Source of the DNA: Micromonospora peucetia
GTDB lineage: Bacteria > Actinomycetota > Actinomycetes > Mycobacteriales > Micromonosporaceae
Direction of reading: 5' to 3'
Length of the DNA: 64,000 bases
NCBI RefSeq assembly: GCF_900091625.1
Contig: NZ_FMIC01000002.1
Coordinates: 1,550,001 to 1,614,000 of the forward strand
Made by a program: the position numbers and the translations under genes. The stretch's first letter is position 1, and every line of letters begins with the position of its first letter. The notes under the pieces are model-generated. The model was not told where the DNA came from. It ran no database searches and worked only from the letters and a program-made list of their open reading frames with translations. This document shows, one piece after another, positions 8,917 to 20,177 of the stretch.

Positions 8917-10287
8917 TCAGCACTCGATCACGTTGACGGCCAGTCCGCCGCGCGCCGTCTCCTTGTATTTGACCTTCATGTCCGCGCCGGTCTCGCGCAT
9001 GGTCTTGATGACCTTGTCCAGCGAGACGTGGTGCACCCCGTCGCCGCGCAGCGCCAACCGGGCGGCCGTGATCGCCTTGATGCTAGCCACCGCGTTCCGC
9101 TCGATGCAGGGGATCTGCACCAGACCACCGACGGGGTCGCAGGTCAGCCCGAGGTTGTGCTCCATGCCGATCTCGGCGGCGTTCTCCACCTGCTCCGGGG
9201 TGCCGCCCAGCGCCTCGGCCAGCCCGGCGGCGGCCATCGAGCAGGCCGAGCCCACCTCGCCCTGGCAGCCCACCTCGGCGCCGGAGATCGAGGCGTTCTC
9301 CTTGAACAGCACGCCGATCGCGCCCGCCGCCAGCAGGAACCGGACCACCCCCTCGTCGGAGGCGCCCGGCACGAACCGGGTGTAGTAGTGCAGCACCGCC
9401 GGGATGATCCCGGCCGCCCCGTTGGTGGGCGCGGTGACGACCCGGCCGCCGGCCGCGTTCTCCTCGTTCACAGCGAGGGCGAAGAGGGTCACCCAGTCCA
9501 TCACCCGCAGCGGGTCGGTGTCGTCGGACTCCGTCTCCAGGCTGCGGCGCAGTTCGGCGGCGCGGCGGCGGACCTTCAGCCCACCGGGCAGCACCCCGTC
9601 GCGCGAGCAGCCCCGCTCGACGCACTCCCGCATCACCCGCCAGATCTCCAGCAGGTAGGCGCGCACCTCGCCCCCGCTGCGCCAGGACAGCTCGTTGGCG
9701 AGCATCACCTCACTGATCGACAGTCCCGTCGACGCGGTCACGTCGAGCAGTTCGGCACCGGTGAGGAACGGGTGCCGCACCCGCGTGGCGTCCGGCTTGA
9801 TCCGGTCCGCCCCGGCCGCCGCCTCGTCCACCACGAACCCGCCGCCGACCGAGTAGTACGTCCGTACCCGCAGCTCCGCGCCTCTGTCGTCGTACGCGAC
9901 GAAGGTCATCCCGTTGGGGTGGTACGGCAACGAGCGACGCCGGTGCAAGACCAGGTCCCGGTCCGGATCGAAGTCGATCTCGTGGGCGTCGAGCAGGCCC
10001 AGCCGACGCTCGGCGCGGATCCGGGTGACCCGCGCGTCGACCGTGTCGGTGTCGACCGTCTCCGGGGCCTCGCCGGCCAGCCCGAGCAGCACCGCCCGGT
10101 CGCTGCCGTGGCCGTGCCCGGTCGCGCCGAGCGAGCCGAACAGCTCCGCCTGCACCCGTACCGTGCCGGTCAGCAACCCGTCGGCCTTCAGCCCGTTGGC
10201 GAAGGTGCGGGCGGCCCGCATCGGCCCCACCGTGTGCGAGCTGGACGGCCCGATGCCGACGCTGAAGAGGTCGAAAACGCTGATCAT
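8917..10287 (-). CDS. sdaA: L-serine ammonia-lyase, single-chain iron-sulfur type
   Basis: A 456-residue enzyme converting L-serine to pyruvate and ammonia. The N-terminal beta domain begins [20 protein letters not shown]; the C-terminal alpha domain carries the cysteines expected to bind the [4Fe-4S] cluster, in [18 protein letters not shown] and IPCIERN. Length is that of fused single-chain SdaA. The ATG at 10287 follows AGGAAG and starts the conserved domain. It is transcribed alone, divergently from pspC across 351 bases. Confidence 0.95.
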   Translation of the reverse strand: MISVFDLFSVGIGPSSSHTVGPMRAARTFANGLKADGLLTGTVRVQAELFGSLGATGHGHGSDRAVLLGLAGEAPETVDTDTVDARVTRIRAERRLGLLDAHEIDFDPDRDLVLHRRRSLPYHPNGMTFVAYDDRGAELRVRTYYSVGGGFVVDEAAAGADRIKPDATRVRHPFLTGAELLDVTASTGLSISEVMLANELSWRSGGEVRAYLLEIWRVMRECVERGCSRDGVLPGGLKVRRRAAELRRSLETESDDTDPLRVMDWVTLFALAVNEENAAGGRVVTAPTNGAAGIIPAVLHYYTRFVPGASDEGVVRFLLAAGAIGVLFKENASISGAEVGCQGEVGSACSMAAAGLAEALGGTPEQVENAAEIGMEHNLGLTCDPVGGLVQIPCIERNAVASIKAITAARLALRGDGVHHVSLDKVIKTMRETGADMKVKYKETARGGLAVNVIEC

Positions 10288-10638
10288 GGCTGCACTTCCT
10301 CGCCGTCGCACCCTCGTGGGATTCCGGCCCGTCGTGGCCGCCCGGTCCGGGCGGCCGTGCGGCACCCGGGGGTGTGGGTGCCCGACCGGCGAGCCTACCC
10401 GCCCAGCTCAGCGCCTGCCCGTCGTCGCGGGCCGACCGCCGAAATCCGGCAAAATCCGCCCCGGCGGCCCTCGCCCGGAAGCGTCGGCGCGGGCGCGGAG
10501 GCATCGCGGGGTCGGCTCCCGGGTAACCACCTACGGGTACGGGCGGCGCCGATCCTCCTCGCGACCGAGGGCACGGCGGTCACCCCTTCCTACCGTTGAG
10601 GCAGAGGCGGCGAACCGCCGCAGAGTGGGAGTACGACG
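10288..10638. other. Gene-free divergent intergenic region (sdaA / pspC)
   Basis: A 351-base gap between divergent genes. A 7-bp hairpin (GGCACCC 10361-10367 with GGGTGCC 10376-10382) lies near sdaA, and a 6-bp hairpin GCGGCG-AAC-CGCCGC (10607-10621) lies just upstream of the pspC ribosome-binding site. It presumably holds both promoters. No riboswitch fold was recognised. Confidence 0.5.
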
Positions 10639-10845
10639 ATGAGTCGCAAACTGGTCCGCCCCCGTCAGGGACGCATGATCGCTGGCGTCTGCGCCGGCCT
10701 GGCCCAGCGTTTCGGCAGGTCGGCCGGCTTCATCCGGCTGCTGTTCCTGCTGTCGCTGCTGCTGCCCGGCACCCAGGTGATCGTCTATCTGGTCCTCTGG
10801 GTGCTGATGCCCAACGAGGACCGCCACGCCGCCGCCCGCTACTGA
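10639..10845 (+). CDS. PspC domain small membrane protein
   Basis: A 68-residue protein that is almost entirely a PspC domain: KLVRPRQGRMIAGVCAGLAQRFG, then a membrane segment (about residues 28-60) ending in WVLMPNEDR. PspC proteins sense membrane stress or anchor partners; short single-domain versions are common in actinobacteria and lack a known specific role. Start ATG follows GGGAG at proper spacing. It is monocistronic and convergent with the DUF4230 gene. Confidence 0.88.
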   Translation: MSRKLVRPRQGRMIAGVCAGLAQRFGRSAGFIRLLFLLSLLLPGTQVIVYLVLWVLMPNEDRHAAARY

Positions 10846-10911
10846 CCCCGCCACCGCCCCGCGGGCCGGCGGCGGGGCACCGGCTGCCGCCCGGCGCGGG
10901 GTGACCACGCA

Positions 10912-10946
10912 GCGGCGCCCGTCCCGACGACCGGGGCGGGCGCCGC
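10912..10946. terminator. Bidirectional hairpin between convergent genes
   Basis: The 14-base arms 10912-10925 and 10933-10946 pair with one mismatch around a 7-base loop. It lies between the ends of pspC (plus) and the DUF4230 gene (minus), where a shared terminator would be expected. Confidence 0.6.
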
Positions 10947-10967
10947 CGCCTCGGCGGGGTCCCCTCG

Positions 10968-11804
10968 TCACGGAGCGATGTACGTGACCGTCACCTTCTC
11001 GTAGCCGAGGGAGCGGAGCAGGCCCTCCAGCATCTTGCGGGTGTTCTCCTCGGCCCGCTGGGTCAGGCCGCTGTCGCGGGCGGCGCCGGTGATCCGTTCC
11101 TCGGCGAGCTGGTAGACCTGCTGCTGGCGGTTGGGGTCGCCCTTCACCAGCTCGCCGACCCGGTTGAGCAGCCCACGCTCCTCGGCGAAGACGTAACTCT
11201 TCTCCAGGTCGAGGTTGGTCTTGCCGAGCTGCGGCGCCGGCAGTTTGATCTCCACCGACTTGCCGTCAGCCGACTCGACCACCGCACCCTCGGAGATCTT
11301 GGCGAAGTCGACGTACGCCTCGACGCTGCCCGCCCCGACGAAGAGGGTGCGCTGGCTGAGCAGCCAGTCGGGCACGTTGCGCCGGTCGTTCTGGAGATCG
11401 ACGACCACCTGGAAGTTGCCCTCGGCCGCGACGTAGCGGCTGAGGTCCTGGATCGACTTGAGCAGCGGCGGCTGGCTGCGGTCGGTCTGCTCCTTGGTGA
11501 ACGGGTTGCGGAAGTCCGGCAGCAGACCGGTGGCCTGCACGCCGAGCAGCGCCACCACCGCCATCGCCGCCGCACCGAGCACCCAGAGCAGGCCGCGCGC
11601 GGGCCCGCCTGCCGACGGTGGCGCATCCGGCTCCGGCGGTGGCGCATCCGGCTCCGGCGGTGGCGCACCCGGCTCCGGCGGTGGCGCACCCGGCTCCGGC
11701 TCGGGTGTGACAGCCGTCCGGTCCTTGAGCGCCTCGCCGGTCGGATAGCCGGGAAACTCCCTGGTGGGCTCGTTGATGTCACCGTCGCGGGCCATCGCCC
11801 TCAC
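10968..11804 (-). CDS. DUF4230 domain protein, single membrane anchor
   Basis: A 278-residue protein with an acidic and proline-rich N-terminus, one membrane helix (about residues 72-92) and an extracytoplasmic DUF4230-type domain (about 115-278) of unknown function. The cytoplasmic part contains four 7-residue repeats of the EPGAPPP/EPDAPPP kind, encoded by 21-bp tandem repeats at 11617-11700. Either the GTG at 11804 or the ATG three codons later could be the start; GAGG motifs precede both. Confidence 0.75.
   Translation of the reverse strand: MRAMARDGDINEPTREFPGYPTGEALKDRTAVTPEPEPGAPPPEPGAPPPEPDAPPPEPDAPPSAGGPARGLLWVLGAAAMAVVALLGVQATGLLPDFRNPFTKEQTDRSQPPLLKSIQDLSRYVAAEGNFQVVVDLQNDRRNVPDWLLSQRTLFVGAGSVEAYVDFAKISEGAVVESADGKSVEIKLPAPQLGKTNLDLEKSYVFAEERGLLNRVGELVKGDPNRQQQVYQLAEERITGAARDSGLTQRAEENTRKMLEGLLRSLGYEKVTVTYIAP
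11617..11700. repeat. Four tandem 21-bp repeats inside the DUF4230 gene
   Basis: Four in-frame copies of a 21-bp unit (11617-11637, 11638-11658, 11659-11679, 11680-11700). The first two differ from the last two by one base, changing Asp to Gly. Copy-number change would alter a flexible cytoplasmic linker without a frameshift. Confidence 0.85.
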
Positions 11805-11948
11805 CGTCCTCGTCAGACACGTCGTCTGAAGATGACGGTACGGCTCCCGTACGACAGCCGCTCGCTGAGCGGCACGACCAGGCGGAACCGCCGCGTCGAT
11901 CCGGCGAAACCGCAGGTCAGGACGGGTCGGACAGCCGGCGGGTCGAGT

Positions 11949-12254
11949 TCACTCGATCGGCCCCGAGAGGACGAGCACCCGGGCGTGGATCTGGTTGCGC
12001 TGCTGTAACGCCGCCCGCAGGGCGCGGTGCAACCCGTCCTCCAGGTAGAGCCCGCCGTTCCACTGCACCACGTGCGGAAAGAGGTCGCCGTAGAAGGTGG
12101 AGTCCTCGGCGAGGAGCTTGTCCAGCGCCAACTCGCGCTTGGTGGTGATCAACTGGTCCAGGCGCAGCGGCCTCGGCGGAATCTCCGCCCACTGCTTGAG
12201 CGTCAGGTTGTGCTCCGGGTAGGGACGCCCGTCCCGAACCGCTCTGAAGATCAC
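11949..12254 (-). CDS. Conserved actinobacterial protein of unknown function
   Basis: About 101 residues, with the conserved-looking core NGRPYPEH-like, PPRPLRLDQLITTK, LLAEDSTFYGDLFPHVVQW and YLEDGLHRALRAALQQ. This family is widespread in actinobacteria and is sometimes labelled as an antitoxin, but nothing here supports that: there is no partner gene. The GTG at 12254 was chosen because it begins the conserved region and follows GGGAGGGGAG; a longer frame adds only low-complexity sequence. Confidence 0.7.
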   Translation of the reverse strand: MIFRAVRDGRPYPEHNLTLKQWAEIPPRPLRLDQLITTKRELALDKLLAEDSTFYGDLFPHVVQWNGGLYLEDGLHRALRAALQQRNQIHARVLVLSGPIE

Positions 12255-12502
12255 GACGGCACGCTCCCCTCCCCCTGGCCGGGCCGACCCACGACACCGG
12301 GTCGGGTCGCGGCGCGGCACCGCGAGCCACGGCACCGATGACCGTGCCAGCGTAACCGGCTGCGCCACACCGCGTTCTGCTCCCTGATGTCAGTTTCACT
12401 ACCCACAGTCCGGTTTGCCTCCGAACAAAACACCTGACGGGACTCCATGACGCCGCGCCAGGCCGCCTGTCCCGACTCGTCGGACAAGGCATCAGAGGCC
12501 GG

Positions 12503-13105
12503 TCAGCTCCACCGCCCCCACCGGACCACCTCGTCCACCGGGCGGCGCCCCCGGCGCAACGACGGTGACCGGTGGTCGGGTGCACGATAACCCACCGTGA
12601 CAGCCCCGACGGGGTCGTACTCCGCCGGCACCCCGAACGCCTCCCGGTACGCGTCGAGGCGCGGCGACGGAATGCCGAAGAAGCACGCCCCCAGCCCCTC
12701 GTCCACGGCGGTCAGCAGCATCAGCAGGGCGGCGAAGCCGGTGTCCACGTACCAGTAGGGCACCGGCCAGCGCTCCGCCGAGCGGTCCGCCCAACCCTTG
12801 TCCGGTTCCGCGTACCGCTCCAGGTAGGCCGACCGGTTCGCGTGCGGTACGACGATCAGCGGGGCCTTCCGCATCCCCGCCAGCCACCGCTCCCGACCGC
12901 CGCCGCCCGGCGTGGTCGCGGCCCAGAACCGGTCCCGGTCCGCCGCAGTCTCCAGCACCAGGAAACCCCAGCCCTGGGCGAAGCCGGCCGACGGCGCGCG
13001 GACCGCGTGGTCGAGCAGCCGCCGCACCACGTCGGGCGGGACGGGACGGTCCGGGTCGTAGTTGCGCACCATCCGGCGCCGCCGGACCACCTCGCTGAAC
13101 TCCAT
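12503..13105 (-). CDS. Nitroreductase family protein
   Basis: A 200-residue FMN-dependent nitroreductase-fold protein. The N-terminal RRRRMVRNYDPDRPVP and APSAGFAQGW segments contact FMN in this family, and the C-terminal EGLGACFFGIP and VGYRAPD complete the site. Substrate unknown; relatives reduce nitro compounds, quinones or flavins with NAD(P)H. ATG preceded by GGAGGAG. It lies 12 bases downstream of the aldose epimerase gene and is probably co-transcribed with it. Confidence 0.85.
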   Translation of the reverse strand: MEFSEVVRRRRMVRNYDPDRPVPPDVVRRLLDHAVRAPSAGFAQGWGFLVLETAADRDRFWAATTPGGGGRERWLAGMRKAPLIVVPHANRSAYLERYAEPDKGWADRSAERWPVPYWYVDTGFAALLMLLTAVDEGLGACFFGIPSPRLDAYREAFGVPAEYDPVGAVTVGYRAPDHRSPSLRRGRRPVDEVVRWGRWS

Positions 13106-13117
13106 GCGCTCCTCCGC

Positions 13118-14047
13118 TCAGGCCCCGGGCCGTACGCCCCACACACCCCGCCAGGTCGCGCCCGGCTTCAGGGTGATCACGTCCCGACCCGAACGGAACG
13201 CGTCCGGCGGGCAGGTCATCGGTTCCACCGCCACGGAGCGGCGCCGCCGCTCGCCGGGCAGGGCGTCGCCGGTGAACACCTGCCACCAGCCGAACTCCCG
13301 GTCCGCCCAGATCCGCACGCCCGTCACACCGTCCGGGGCGGCCAGGCTGACCACCGATCCACCGTCGTCGTCGCGGATCACGTCACCGAAGGTGAGATCG
13401 AGCCGGGCGCCGCCGATCCGGCGGGGGCTGGTCCAGTCGTACTCGGTGCCGGCGACCGGGGTGCCTCCCAGCGGCAGCAGCCGCGAGTCCACCAGCAACC
13501 GGGTGCGGGCCGGCAGCCGCAACGCCAGGTCGTCCACCGCCACCCCGGGCACCCGCAGGTACGGATGCGCGGCGAAGCCGAACGGCGCGGGCTCGGTGCC
13601 GAGGTTCGTCGCCTCGTGCTCCGCGCGCAGCCCGTCCGGGCCGACGCTCCACCGGGTGCGCAGCCGCAGCGGCCACGGGTAGCCCGGCTGCGGCGGCAGG
13701 TCGTAGCCGACGGTCACCGCGTCGGGCGACCGTTCCACCAGCCGCCACGGCACCCAGTTGACCAGCCCGTGGATGGCCACGGCCCGGTCCGGCTCGCTGA
13801 GCGTGAGCTGCAACGACCGCTCGCCGAACGTGTAGCGCCCGTCGCGGATCCGGTTCGGCCAGGGGGCCAGCACCTGCCCCGCGCAGCCGGGGCAGATCTC
13901 GTCGGCGTCGTACCCGTCCAGCCGGTCCACCCCGTCCTGCCGGTATGTCCGGACCCCACCGCCCACTTCCACGATGACGGCCTCGTGGCCGGCGGCAGAA
14001 ATAGTCCACTGTGCGCCCGAGGGCGGACGCTGGTCGGAGGTGTCCAT
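13118..14047 (-). CDS. Aldose 1-epimerase family protein
   Basis: A 309-residue galactose mutarotase-fold protein. The expected substrate histidines are in AIHGLVNW and AAHPYLRV, and the catalytic glutamate in VAVEPMTCP. It interconverts alpha and beta anomers of a free sugar in the cytoplasm. The ATG start has no ribosome-binding site but TAGGGT lies seven bases upstream, fitting a leaderless transcript that continues into the nitroreductase gene. Confidence 0.88.
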   Translation of the reverse strand: MDTSDQRPPSGAQWTISAAGHEAVIVEVGGGVRTYRQDGVDRLDGYDADEICPGCAGQVLAPWPNRIRDGRYTFGERSLQLTLSEPDRAVAIHGLVNWVPWRLVERSPDAVTVGYDLPPQPGYPWPLRLRTRWSVGPDGLRAEHEATNLGTEPAPFGFAAHPYLRVPGVAVDDLALRLPARTRLLVDSRLLPLGGTPVAGTEYDWTSPRRIGGARLDLTFGDVIRDDDGGSVVSLAAPDGVTGVRIWADREFGWWQVFTGDALPGERRRRSVAVEPMTCPPDAFRSGRDVITLKPGATWRGVWGVRPGA

Positions 14048-14095
14048 GCGGGGGACCCTAGTGGTTCCCGTCCCGCCGTCGCTCGCCCCGACCCG

Positions 14096-15397
14096 TCACG
14101 CCCGGTCACCGCCGGAGGAGGACGCCGCCCGGTAGCGCAGCAGCACCGGGAACGCCACCGCGAGCAGCACCGCGAGCGCCGCCGAGAGCAGGCCGCCGCC
14201 GACCCAGGCGACGCCGCCGCCGAAACCGGCCGCCACCGCACCGGCCCGCAGGTCGCCCAGGCGTGGGCCACCGGCGATGACCACCGTGTTGACCCCCATC
14301 AGCCGCCCGCGCATCCGGTCCGGCGCGTAGACCAGCAGCATCGACTGCCGTAGCACCGCACTGACCAGGTCGGCAGCCCCGGCCACCGCGAGCAGCAGCA
14401 CCATCAGCCAGAGCTGACCGGCCAGCCCGGCCGCCGCCACGGCCAGCCCCCAACCGACCACCGCCACCACCAGCACCAGCCCCTGCCGGCGCAGCCGGCC
14501 GATCCAGCCGGAGGTCAGCCCGCCGAGCATCGCGCCGGCCGCGATCGCGCTGTAGAGCCAGCCGACCGCCGCGCCGCCGCCGAACCGGGACTCGGCGATC
14601 TCCGGGAAGAGCGCCCGGGGCATCGCCAGCACCATCGCGATCAGGTCGATGACGAAGGAGAGCAGCAGCACCGGCGTGGTGGCCAGATAGCGCAGCCCGT
14701 CGAAGATGCTGGCCAGCCCGGCCCGCCGTGGGGTGTCCGTTGCGTCCGGGTCCGGCTCCGGCGGCATGGCCGGCAGCTTCACGGTCGCCCAGACGGCGAC
14801 CGTGTAGAGCACCGCGTCGGCGGCGTACGCGATCGGCAGGCCGAGATCGGTGCCCCACCCGGCGAAGATCACGCCGGCGACCAGCGGGCCGAACACCGAG
14901 GCGGCCGTGAAGGTGGTGAAGTTCAGGGTGCTCGCCGCCGGCACCAGCTCCGCCGGCACCAGCCGGGGCAGGATCGCGTTGCGGGTGGGCGAGCTGACCG
15001 CGAAGGCGATCGACTGCACCGCCACCAGGGCGAGCAGCAGCAGCGGGCTGCCGATCCCGAGCACCGCCTGCACCGCCAGGCCGAGCGTGGCGGCCCAGAG
15101 CACCGCCGCCGTCGCCAGCAGCACCTTGCGCCGGTCGTACGCGTCGGCGACCGCGCCGCCCCACAGCCCGAAGACCAGCAGCGGTACGAACGCCGCGATC
15201 CCGATCAGGCCGACCCAGAGGGAGCTTCCCGTCAGCGCGTACATCTCCACCGGCACGGCGACCGCGGTGAGCTGGATGCCGAACATCGCGATGCCGTTGC
15301 CCAGCCACATCCGCCGGTACGCGGGCACGGCCAGCGGACTCAGGTCGATCGCGAACCGGCGCAGCCCACCCGGGCGGGCGTCCTTGAGCTGGGTCAC
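14096..15397 (-). CDS. Major facilitator superfamily transporter
   Basis: About 433 residues with roughly twelve membrane helices. The loop 2-3 motif [15 protein letters not shown] is the MFS signature, and the fold is of the drug-efflux MFS type. Substrate unknown. The GTG at 15397 overlaps the pdxH stop by four bases (GTGA), so the pair is translationally coupled; an ATG eight codons earlier inside pdxH is an alternative. Confidence 0.85.
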   Translation of the reverse strand: MTQLKDARPGGLRRFAIDLSPLAVPAYRRMWLGNGIAMFGIQLTAVAVPVEMYALTGSSLWVGLIGIAAFVPLLVFGLWGGAVADAYDRRKVLLATAAVLWAATLGLAVQAVLGIGSPLLLLALVAVQSIAFAVSSPTRNAILPRLVPAELVPAASTLNFTTFTAASVFGPLVAGVIFAGWGTDLGLPIAYAADAVLYTVAVWATVKLPAMPPEPDPDATDTPRRAGLASIFDGLRYLATTPVLLLSFVIDLIAMVLAMPRALFPEIAESRFGGGAAVGWLYSAIAAGAMLGGLTSGWIGRLRRQGLVLVVAVVGWGLAVAAAGLAGQLWLMVLLLAVAGAADLVSAVLRQSMLLVYAPDRMRGRLMGVNTVVIAGGPRLGDLRAGAVAAGFGGGVAWVGGGLLSAALAVLLAVAFPVLLRYRAASSSGGDRA

Positions 15398-16053
15398 GGC
15401 GCCAGTCGCTCGATGGTCCACTCCCCGGACCCGTTGAGCCGGAACCGCAGCCGGTCGTGCAGGCGGCTGGCCCGGCCCTGCCAGAACTCCACCGACTCCG
15501 GCCGCACCCGCAGCCCGCCCCAGTGCGGCGGGGCGGGAATCGGCTCGACCTCGGCGAACCGCTCCGCCGCCGTCCGGTACGCCACGTCCAGCACGACCCG
15601 GTCGGGGATCACCCGGGACTGGGTGCTGGCCCAGGCACCGAGCTGGGAGCCGCGCGGCCGGCTGGCGAAGTACGCCTCCGTCTCCGCCCGGTCGACCCGC
15701 TCGACCCGGCCGGCCACCACCACCTGCCGGTGCATCGCAAACCAGGGAAAGACGAGGCTCACATACGGGTTGACGGCCGCCTCGGTGCCCTTGCGGGACC
15801 CGTAGTTGGTGAAGAAGACGAAGCCCTGCGGGTCGTACCCCTTCAGCAGTACGGTCCGCGCGCTCGGGTGGCCCTCGGCGTCGGCGGTGCCGACCACCAT
15901 CGCGTTCGGTTCGGGCAGCCCGGCGGCGACCGCGTCGGCGAACCAGCGGGCGAACTGGCCGTGCCAGTCGGCGGCCAGGTCCGCCTCGGAAAGGCCCAGC
16001 TCCGCGGCGTACTCGTTACGCATCGCCGCCGGCCGGTCTGTGTCCCCCGTCAC
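15394..16053 (-). CDS. pdxH: Pyridoxamine 5'-phosphate oxidase
   Basis: A 219-residue FMN enzyme that oxidises pyridoxamine/pyridoxine 5'-phosphate to pyridoxal 5'-phosphate. It shows the family segments [33 protein letters not shown], the signature-like [15 protein letters not shown], and the C-terminal [15 protein letters not shown] with the conserved RLHDR. Length is typical. GTG start with GAGGAGAGGG upstream. It is the first gene of a two-gene operon with the MFS transporter and is divergent from citrate synthase. Confidence 0.96.
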   Translation of the reverse strand: MTGDTDRPAAMRNEYAAELGLSEADLAADWHGQFARWFADAVAAGLPEPNAMVVGTADAEGHPSARTVLLKGYDPQGFVFFTNYGSRKGTEAAVNPYVSLVFPWFAMHRQVVVAGRVERVDRAETEAYFASRPRGSQLGAWASTQSRVIPDRVVLDVAYRTAAERFAEVEPIPAPPHWGGLRVRPESVEFWQGRASRLHDRLRFRLNGSGEWTIERLAP

Positions 16054-16308
16054 GTTCCCTCTCCTCCTCGCCGGCCCGGCCCACCCCCTGCGGCGCAGGC
16101 CAGCCCATACCGCCCAGTGTCACCGACGCGGACCGGGCGGCCCTGACCGGGGATGTCGCGTGCGGCACAGTCGCTGTGGGTCGCGGATCCGGTTACCCAG
16201 CAGGCAAGATGTCACGAACACATCCCTGAGGGTCGCCTAAGGCGCTCGCCCGGCTGGGCCGGGACCGGAGCCCCGGGCGGGCGCACCGAGCAGATCCAGG
16301 AGAACGAG

Positions 16309-17415
16309 ATGGCCGATTTCAAACCCGGTCTGGAGGGCGTCGTAGCCTTCGAGACCGAGATCGCCGAACCCGACCGCGAGGGCGGCGCGCTGCGCTATCG
16401 CGGTGTCGACATCGAGGATCTGATCGGCCAGGTCTCCTTCGGCAACGTGTGGGCGCTGCTGGTCGACGGGCGGTTCGGCCCGGGCCTGCCGCCGGCGGAG
16501 CCGTTCCCGGTGCCGGTGCACTCCGGCGACATCCGGGTGGACGTGCAGTCCGCGGTCGCGATGCTGGCCCCGTACTGGGGTCTCAGCCAACTGCTCGACA
16601 TCTCCGACGAGCAGGCCCGCGAGGACCTCGCCCGGGTGTCGGTCACCGCGCTCTCCTTCGTCGCCCAGTCGGCGCGCGGCCTGGGCCTGCCGGCGGTACC
16701 GCAGAAGGAGATCGACAAGGCGTCCACCATCGTCGAGCGCTTCATGAAGCGCTGGCGGGGCGAGCCGGACCCGCGGCACGTCAAGGCCGTCGACGCGTAC
16801 TTCATCTCGGCCGCCGAGCACGGCCTGAACGCCTCCACCTTCACCGCCCGGATCGTCGCCTCCACCGGCGCGGACGCCGCGGCCTGCATCTCCTCCGGCA
16901 TCGGTGCCCTCTCCGGCCCGCTGCACGGCGGCGCCCCGTCCCGCGTGCTCACCATGCTGGAGGCGGTCGAGCGCGGCGGCGACGCCGAGGGCTACGTCAA
17001 GGGCGTCCTCGACCGGGGCGAGCGGCTGATGGGCTTCGGCCACCGGGTCTACCGGGCCGAGGACCCGCGCGCCCGGGTGCTCCGCCGCACCGCCAAGGAG
17101 CTGGGCGCGCCGCGCTTCGAGATCGCCGAGGCGCTGGAGAAGGCCGCCCTGGCCGAGCTCCAGGCCCGCCGGCCGGACCGGGTGCTCGCCACCAACGTCG
17201 AGTTCTGGTCGGCCGTGGTGCTGGACTTCGCCGAGGTGCCGGCGCACATGTTCACCTCCATGTTCACCTGCGCCCGGATGGGCGGCTGGAGCGCGCACAT
17301 CCTGGAGCAGAAGAAGCTCCAGCGGTTGGTCCGCCCGTCCGCCCGCTACATCGGCCCGGGCACCCGCAAGCCCAGCGACGTCGAGGGCTGGGACGCCATC
17401 CCGCACGGCGTCTGA
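16309..17415 (+). CDS. Citrate synthase (actinobacterial CitA type)
   Basis: A 368-residue enzyme condensing acetyl-CoA with oxaloacetate to citrate. The catalytic residues are visible as histidines in GPLHGGAPS and GFGHRVYR, with a downstream aspartate in VVLDFAEVP. The length, shorter than the main GltA enzyme, matches the second citrate synthase of actinobacteria, so it may be citrate synthase 2. The ATG at 16309 follows AGGAG and starts the conserved region; an upstream in-frame ATG adds only intergenic sequence. A strong hairpin follows the stop. Confidence 0.92.
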   Translation: MADFKPGLEGVVAFETEIAEPDREGGALRYRGVDIEDLIGQVSFGNVWALLVDGRFGPGLPPAEPFPVPVHSGDIRVDVQSAVAMLAPYWGLSQLLDISDEQAREDLARVSVTALSFVAQSARGLGLPAVPQKEIDKASTIVERFMKRWRGEPDPRHVKAVDAYFISAAEHGLNASTFTARIVASTGADAAACISSGIGALSGPLHGGAPSRVLTMLEAVERGGDAEGYVKGVLDRGERLMGFGHRVYRAEDPRARVLRRTAKELGAPRFEIAEALEKAALAELQARRPDRVLATNVEFWSAVVLDFAEVPAHMFTSMFTCARMGGWSAHILEQKKLQRLVRPSARYIGPGTRKPSDVEGWDAIPHGV

Positions 17416-18834
<1,419 letters not shown>

Positions 18835-18840
18835 TCGCCG

Positions 18841-18885
18841 TCACGGTCGGTGGCCGCCGACGCGTTCGACGGCCACCGACCGTGA
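18841..18885 (+). terminator. Perfect 16-bp hairpin after serC
   Basis: Arms 18841-18856 and 18870-18885 pair perfectly around a 13-base loop, starting six bases after the serC stop. Confidence 0.8.
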
Positions 18886-19021
18886 TCATCGCCGCAGCTC
18901 AGTCGCGACATGCGGGTGTCGCATCCCCCACCTCCGGACAGATGCGCGTACGGTGGTGCGAGGACGCCCGGGTGGCCGGCTCGTGGCGTGACGGCCAGCG
19001 AAGCGGGACGGAGGCAACGTC

Positions 19022-20101
19022 ATGCGCCCAGTACGCTTCGTCGCCCTCTCCGAGGACGGCCAGGCCATGGTGCTCGCCGACGAGGTCGGGCGACTGCTCG
19101 CCCTGCCCATCGACGAGCGCATCGCCGGTGCGTTGCACGCCGAGCCCGGCGCCCCGCCGCTCGCGGTGGCCCCGGCGGCCGGCGCCGACCCGATACCCTC
19201 ACTCTCCCCACGGGACATCCAGGCGAAGATCCGCTCCGGCGAGTCCGCCGAGGACGTCGCCCGGATCGCCGGCGTGCCGGTCGACCGGGTGCTGCGCTAC
19301 GCCGGCCCGGTGCTCCAGGAGCGGGCCATGCTCGCCCAGCACGCCCGGCGCACCCGGCTCAAGGGCGCGGAGAAGCCCACCCCGCTCGCCGAGGTGGTCA
19401 ACGGCCGGCTGGCCCAGCACGGCATCGACACCGAGAAGATCTCCTGGGACGCCTGGCGCCGCGACGACGGCACCTGGCGGATCGTGGCGACCTGGCCGTC
19501 GGGCAAGGCGACCGCGCAGGCGATCTGGGATCTCGACAAGACCCGGCAGTCGGTCGCCCCGCACGACGACATGGCGCAATACCTCTGCGCCGAGCGCCCC
19601 ACCCCGATCCTCGGCCAGGAGCCGGCGCCGGAACGGGGCGGCCACGCGCTGCCCGGTCCGTCGCGCGGCGAGCCGAGCCGGGGCGGGCACGGCCTGCCTG
19701 CGGCGGCCGAGCACAGCCGTCCCGGCCGCGACCCGATCCGGGCCGGGCGGGACGCCCTGCTCGCCTCCCTCGACCGTCCGCTCGGCTCGACCTCGGGCCG
19801 CGGGCTCGAACCGCGCACCCCGGCTGCGCTGGCCGGGCAGGACGCGCCGCGCCAGCGGCCGGTCGGCGGCGGAGCGGCGGCGCTGCTCGGCGGCGGTCAG
19901 GGTTCCGCGTTCGACGACGACTCGGACGCACCCAAGGAGGTGCCGGCCGTGCCGTCGCTGGCGGTGCTCCGGCCCCGCCGTACGGGTACGGCGGCAGCGG
20001 CCGGCGAGTCGACCGACGCCGCTGGCAAGCCGCGCAAGCGCCTGCCGAGCTGGGACGACGTGCTCTTCGGCAGCGGACCGGCGGCACGCGAATCCTCGTG
20101 A
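19022..20101 (+). CDS. sepH: Septation protein SepH (DUF3071)
   Basis: A 359-residue protein. The N-terminal DUF3071 domain includes a helix-turn-helix-like stretch (SPRDIQAKIRSGESAEDVAR, then IAGVPVDRVLRYAGPV, about residues 62-96). A long disordered Pro/Gly/Arg-rich middle follows, ending in the conserved C-terminal motif RKRLPSWDDVLFG. In Streptomyces and mycobacteria SepH binds FtsZ and stimulates its assembly during sporulation septation or division. ATG start with GGAGG upstream. Monocistronic. Confidence 0.93.
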   Translation: MRPVRFVALSEDGQAMVLADEVGRLLALPIDERIAGALHAEPGAPPLAVAPAAGADPIPSLSPRDIQAKIRSGESAEDVARIAGVPVDRVLRYAGPVLQERAMLAQHARRTRLKGAEKPTPLAEVVNGRLAQHGIDTEKISWDAWRRDDGTWRIVATWPSGKATAQAIWDLDKTRQSVAPHDDMAQYLCAERPTPILGQEPAPERGGHALPGPSRGEPSRGGHGLPAAAEHSRPGRDPIRAGRDALLASLDRPLGSTSGRGLEPRTPAALAGQDAPRQRPVGGGAAALLGGGQGSAFDDDSDAPKEVPAVPSLAVLRPRRTGTAAAAGESTDAAGKPRKRLPSWDDVLFGSGPAARESS

Positions 20102-20177
20102 TCACCCGGCTCCGGCGACGACCTGTCGCCGGAGCCGACACGAGGCGCTCGAAGTGCCGCCGTGGCAGGGTGGCCTC

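Noticed and set aside
10288..10638. Glycine-type riboswitch upstream of serine ammonia-lyase
   Set aside because: Only short hairpins are visible; no conserved riboswitch core was recognised.
11949..12368. Toxin-antitoxin assignment for the conserved 101-residue protein
   Set aside because: No neighbouring toxin and no recognisable antitoxin DNA-binding motif.
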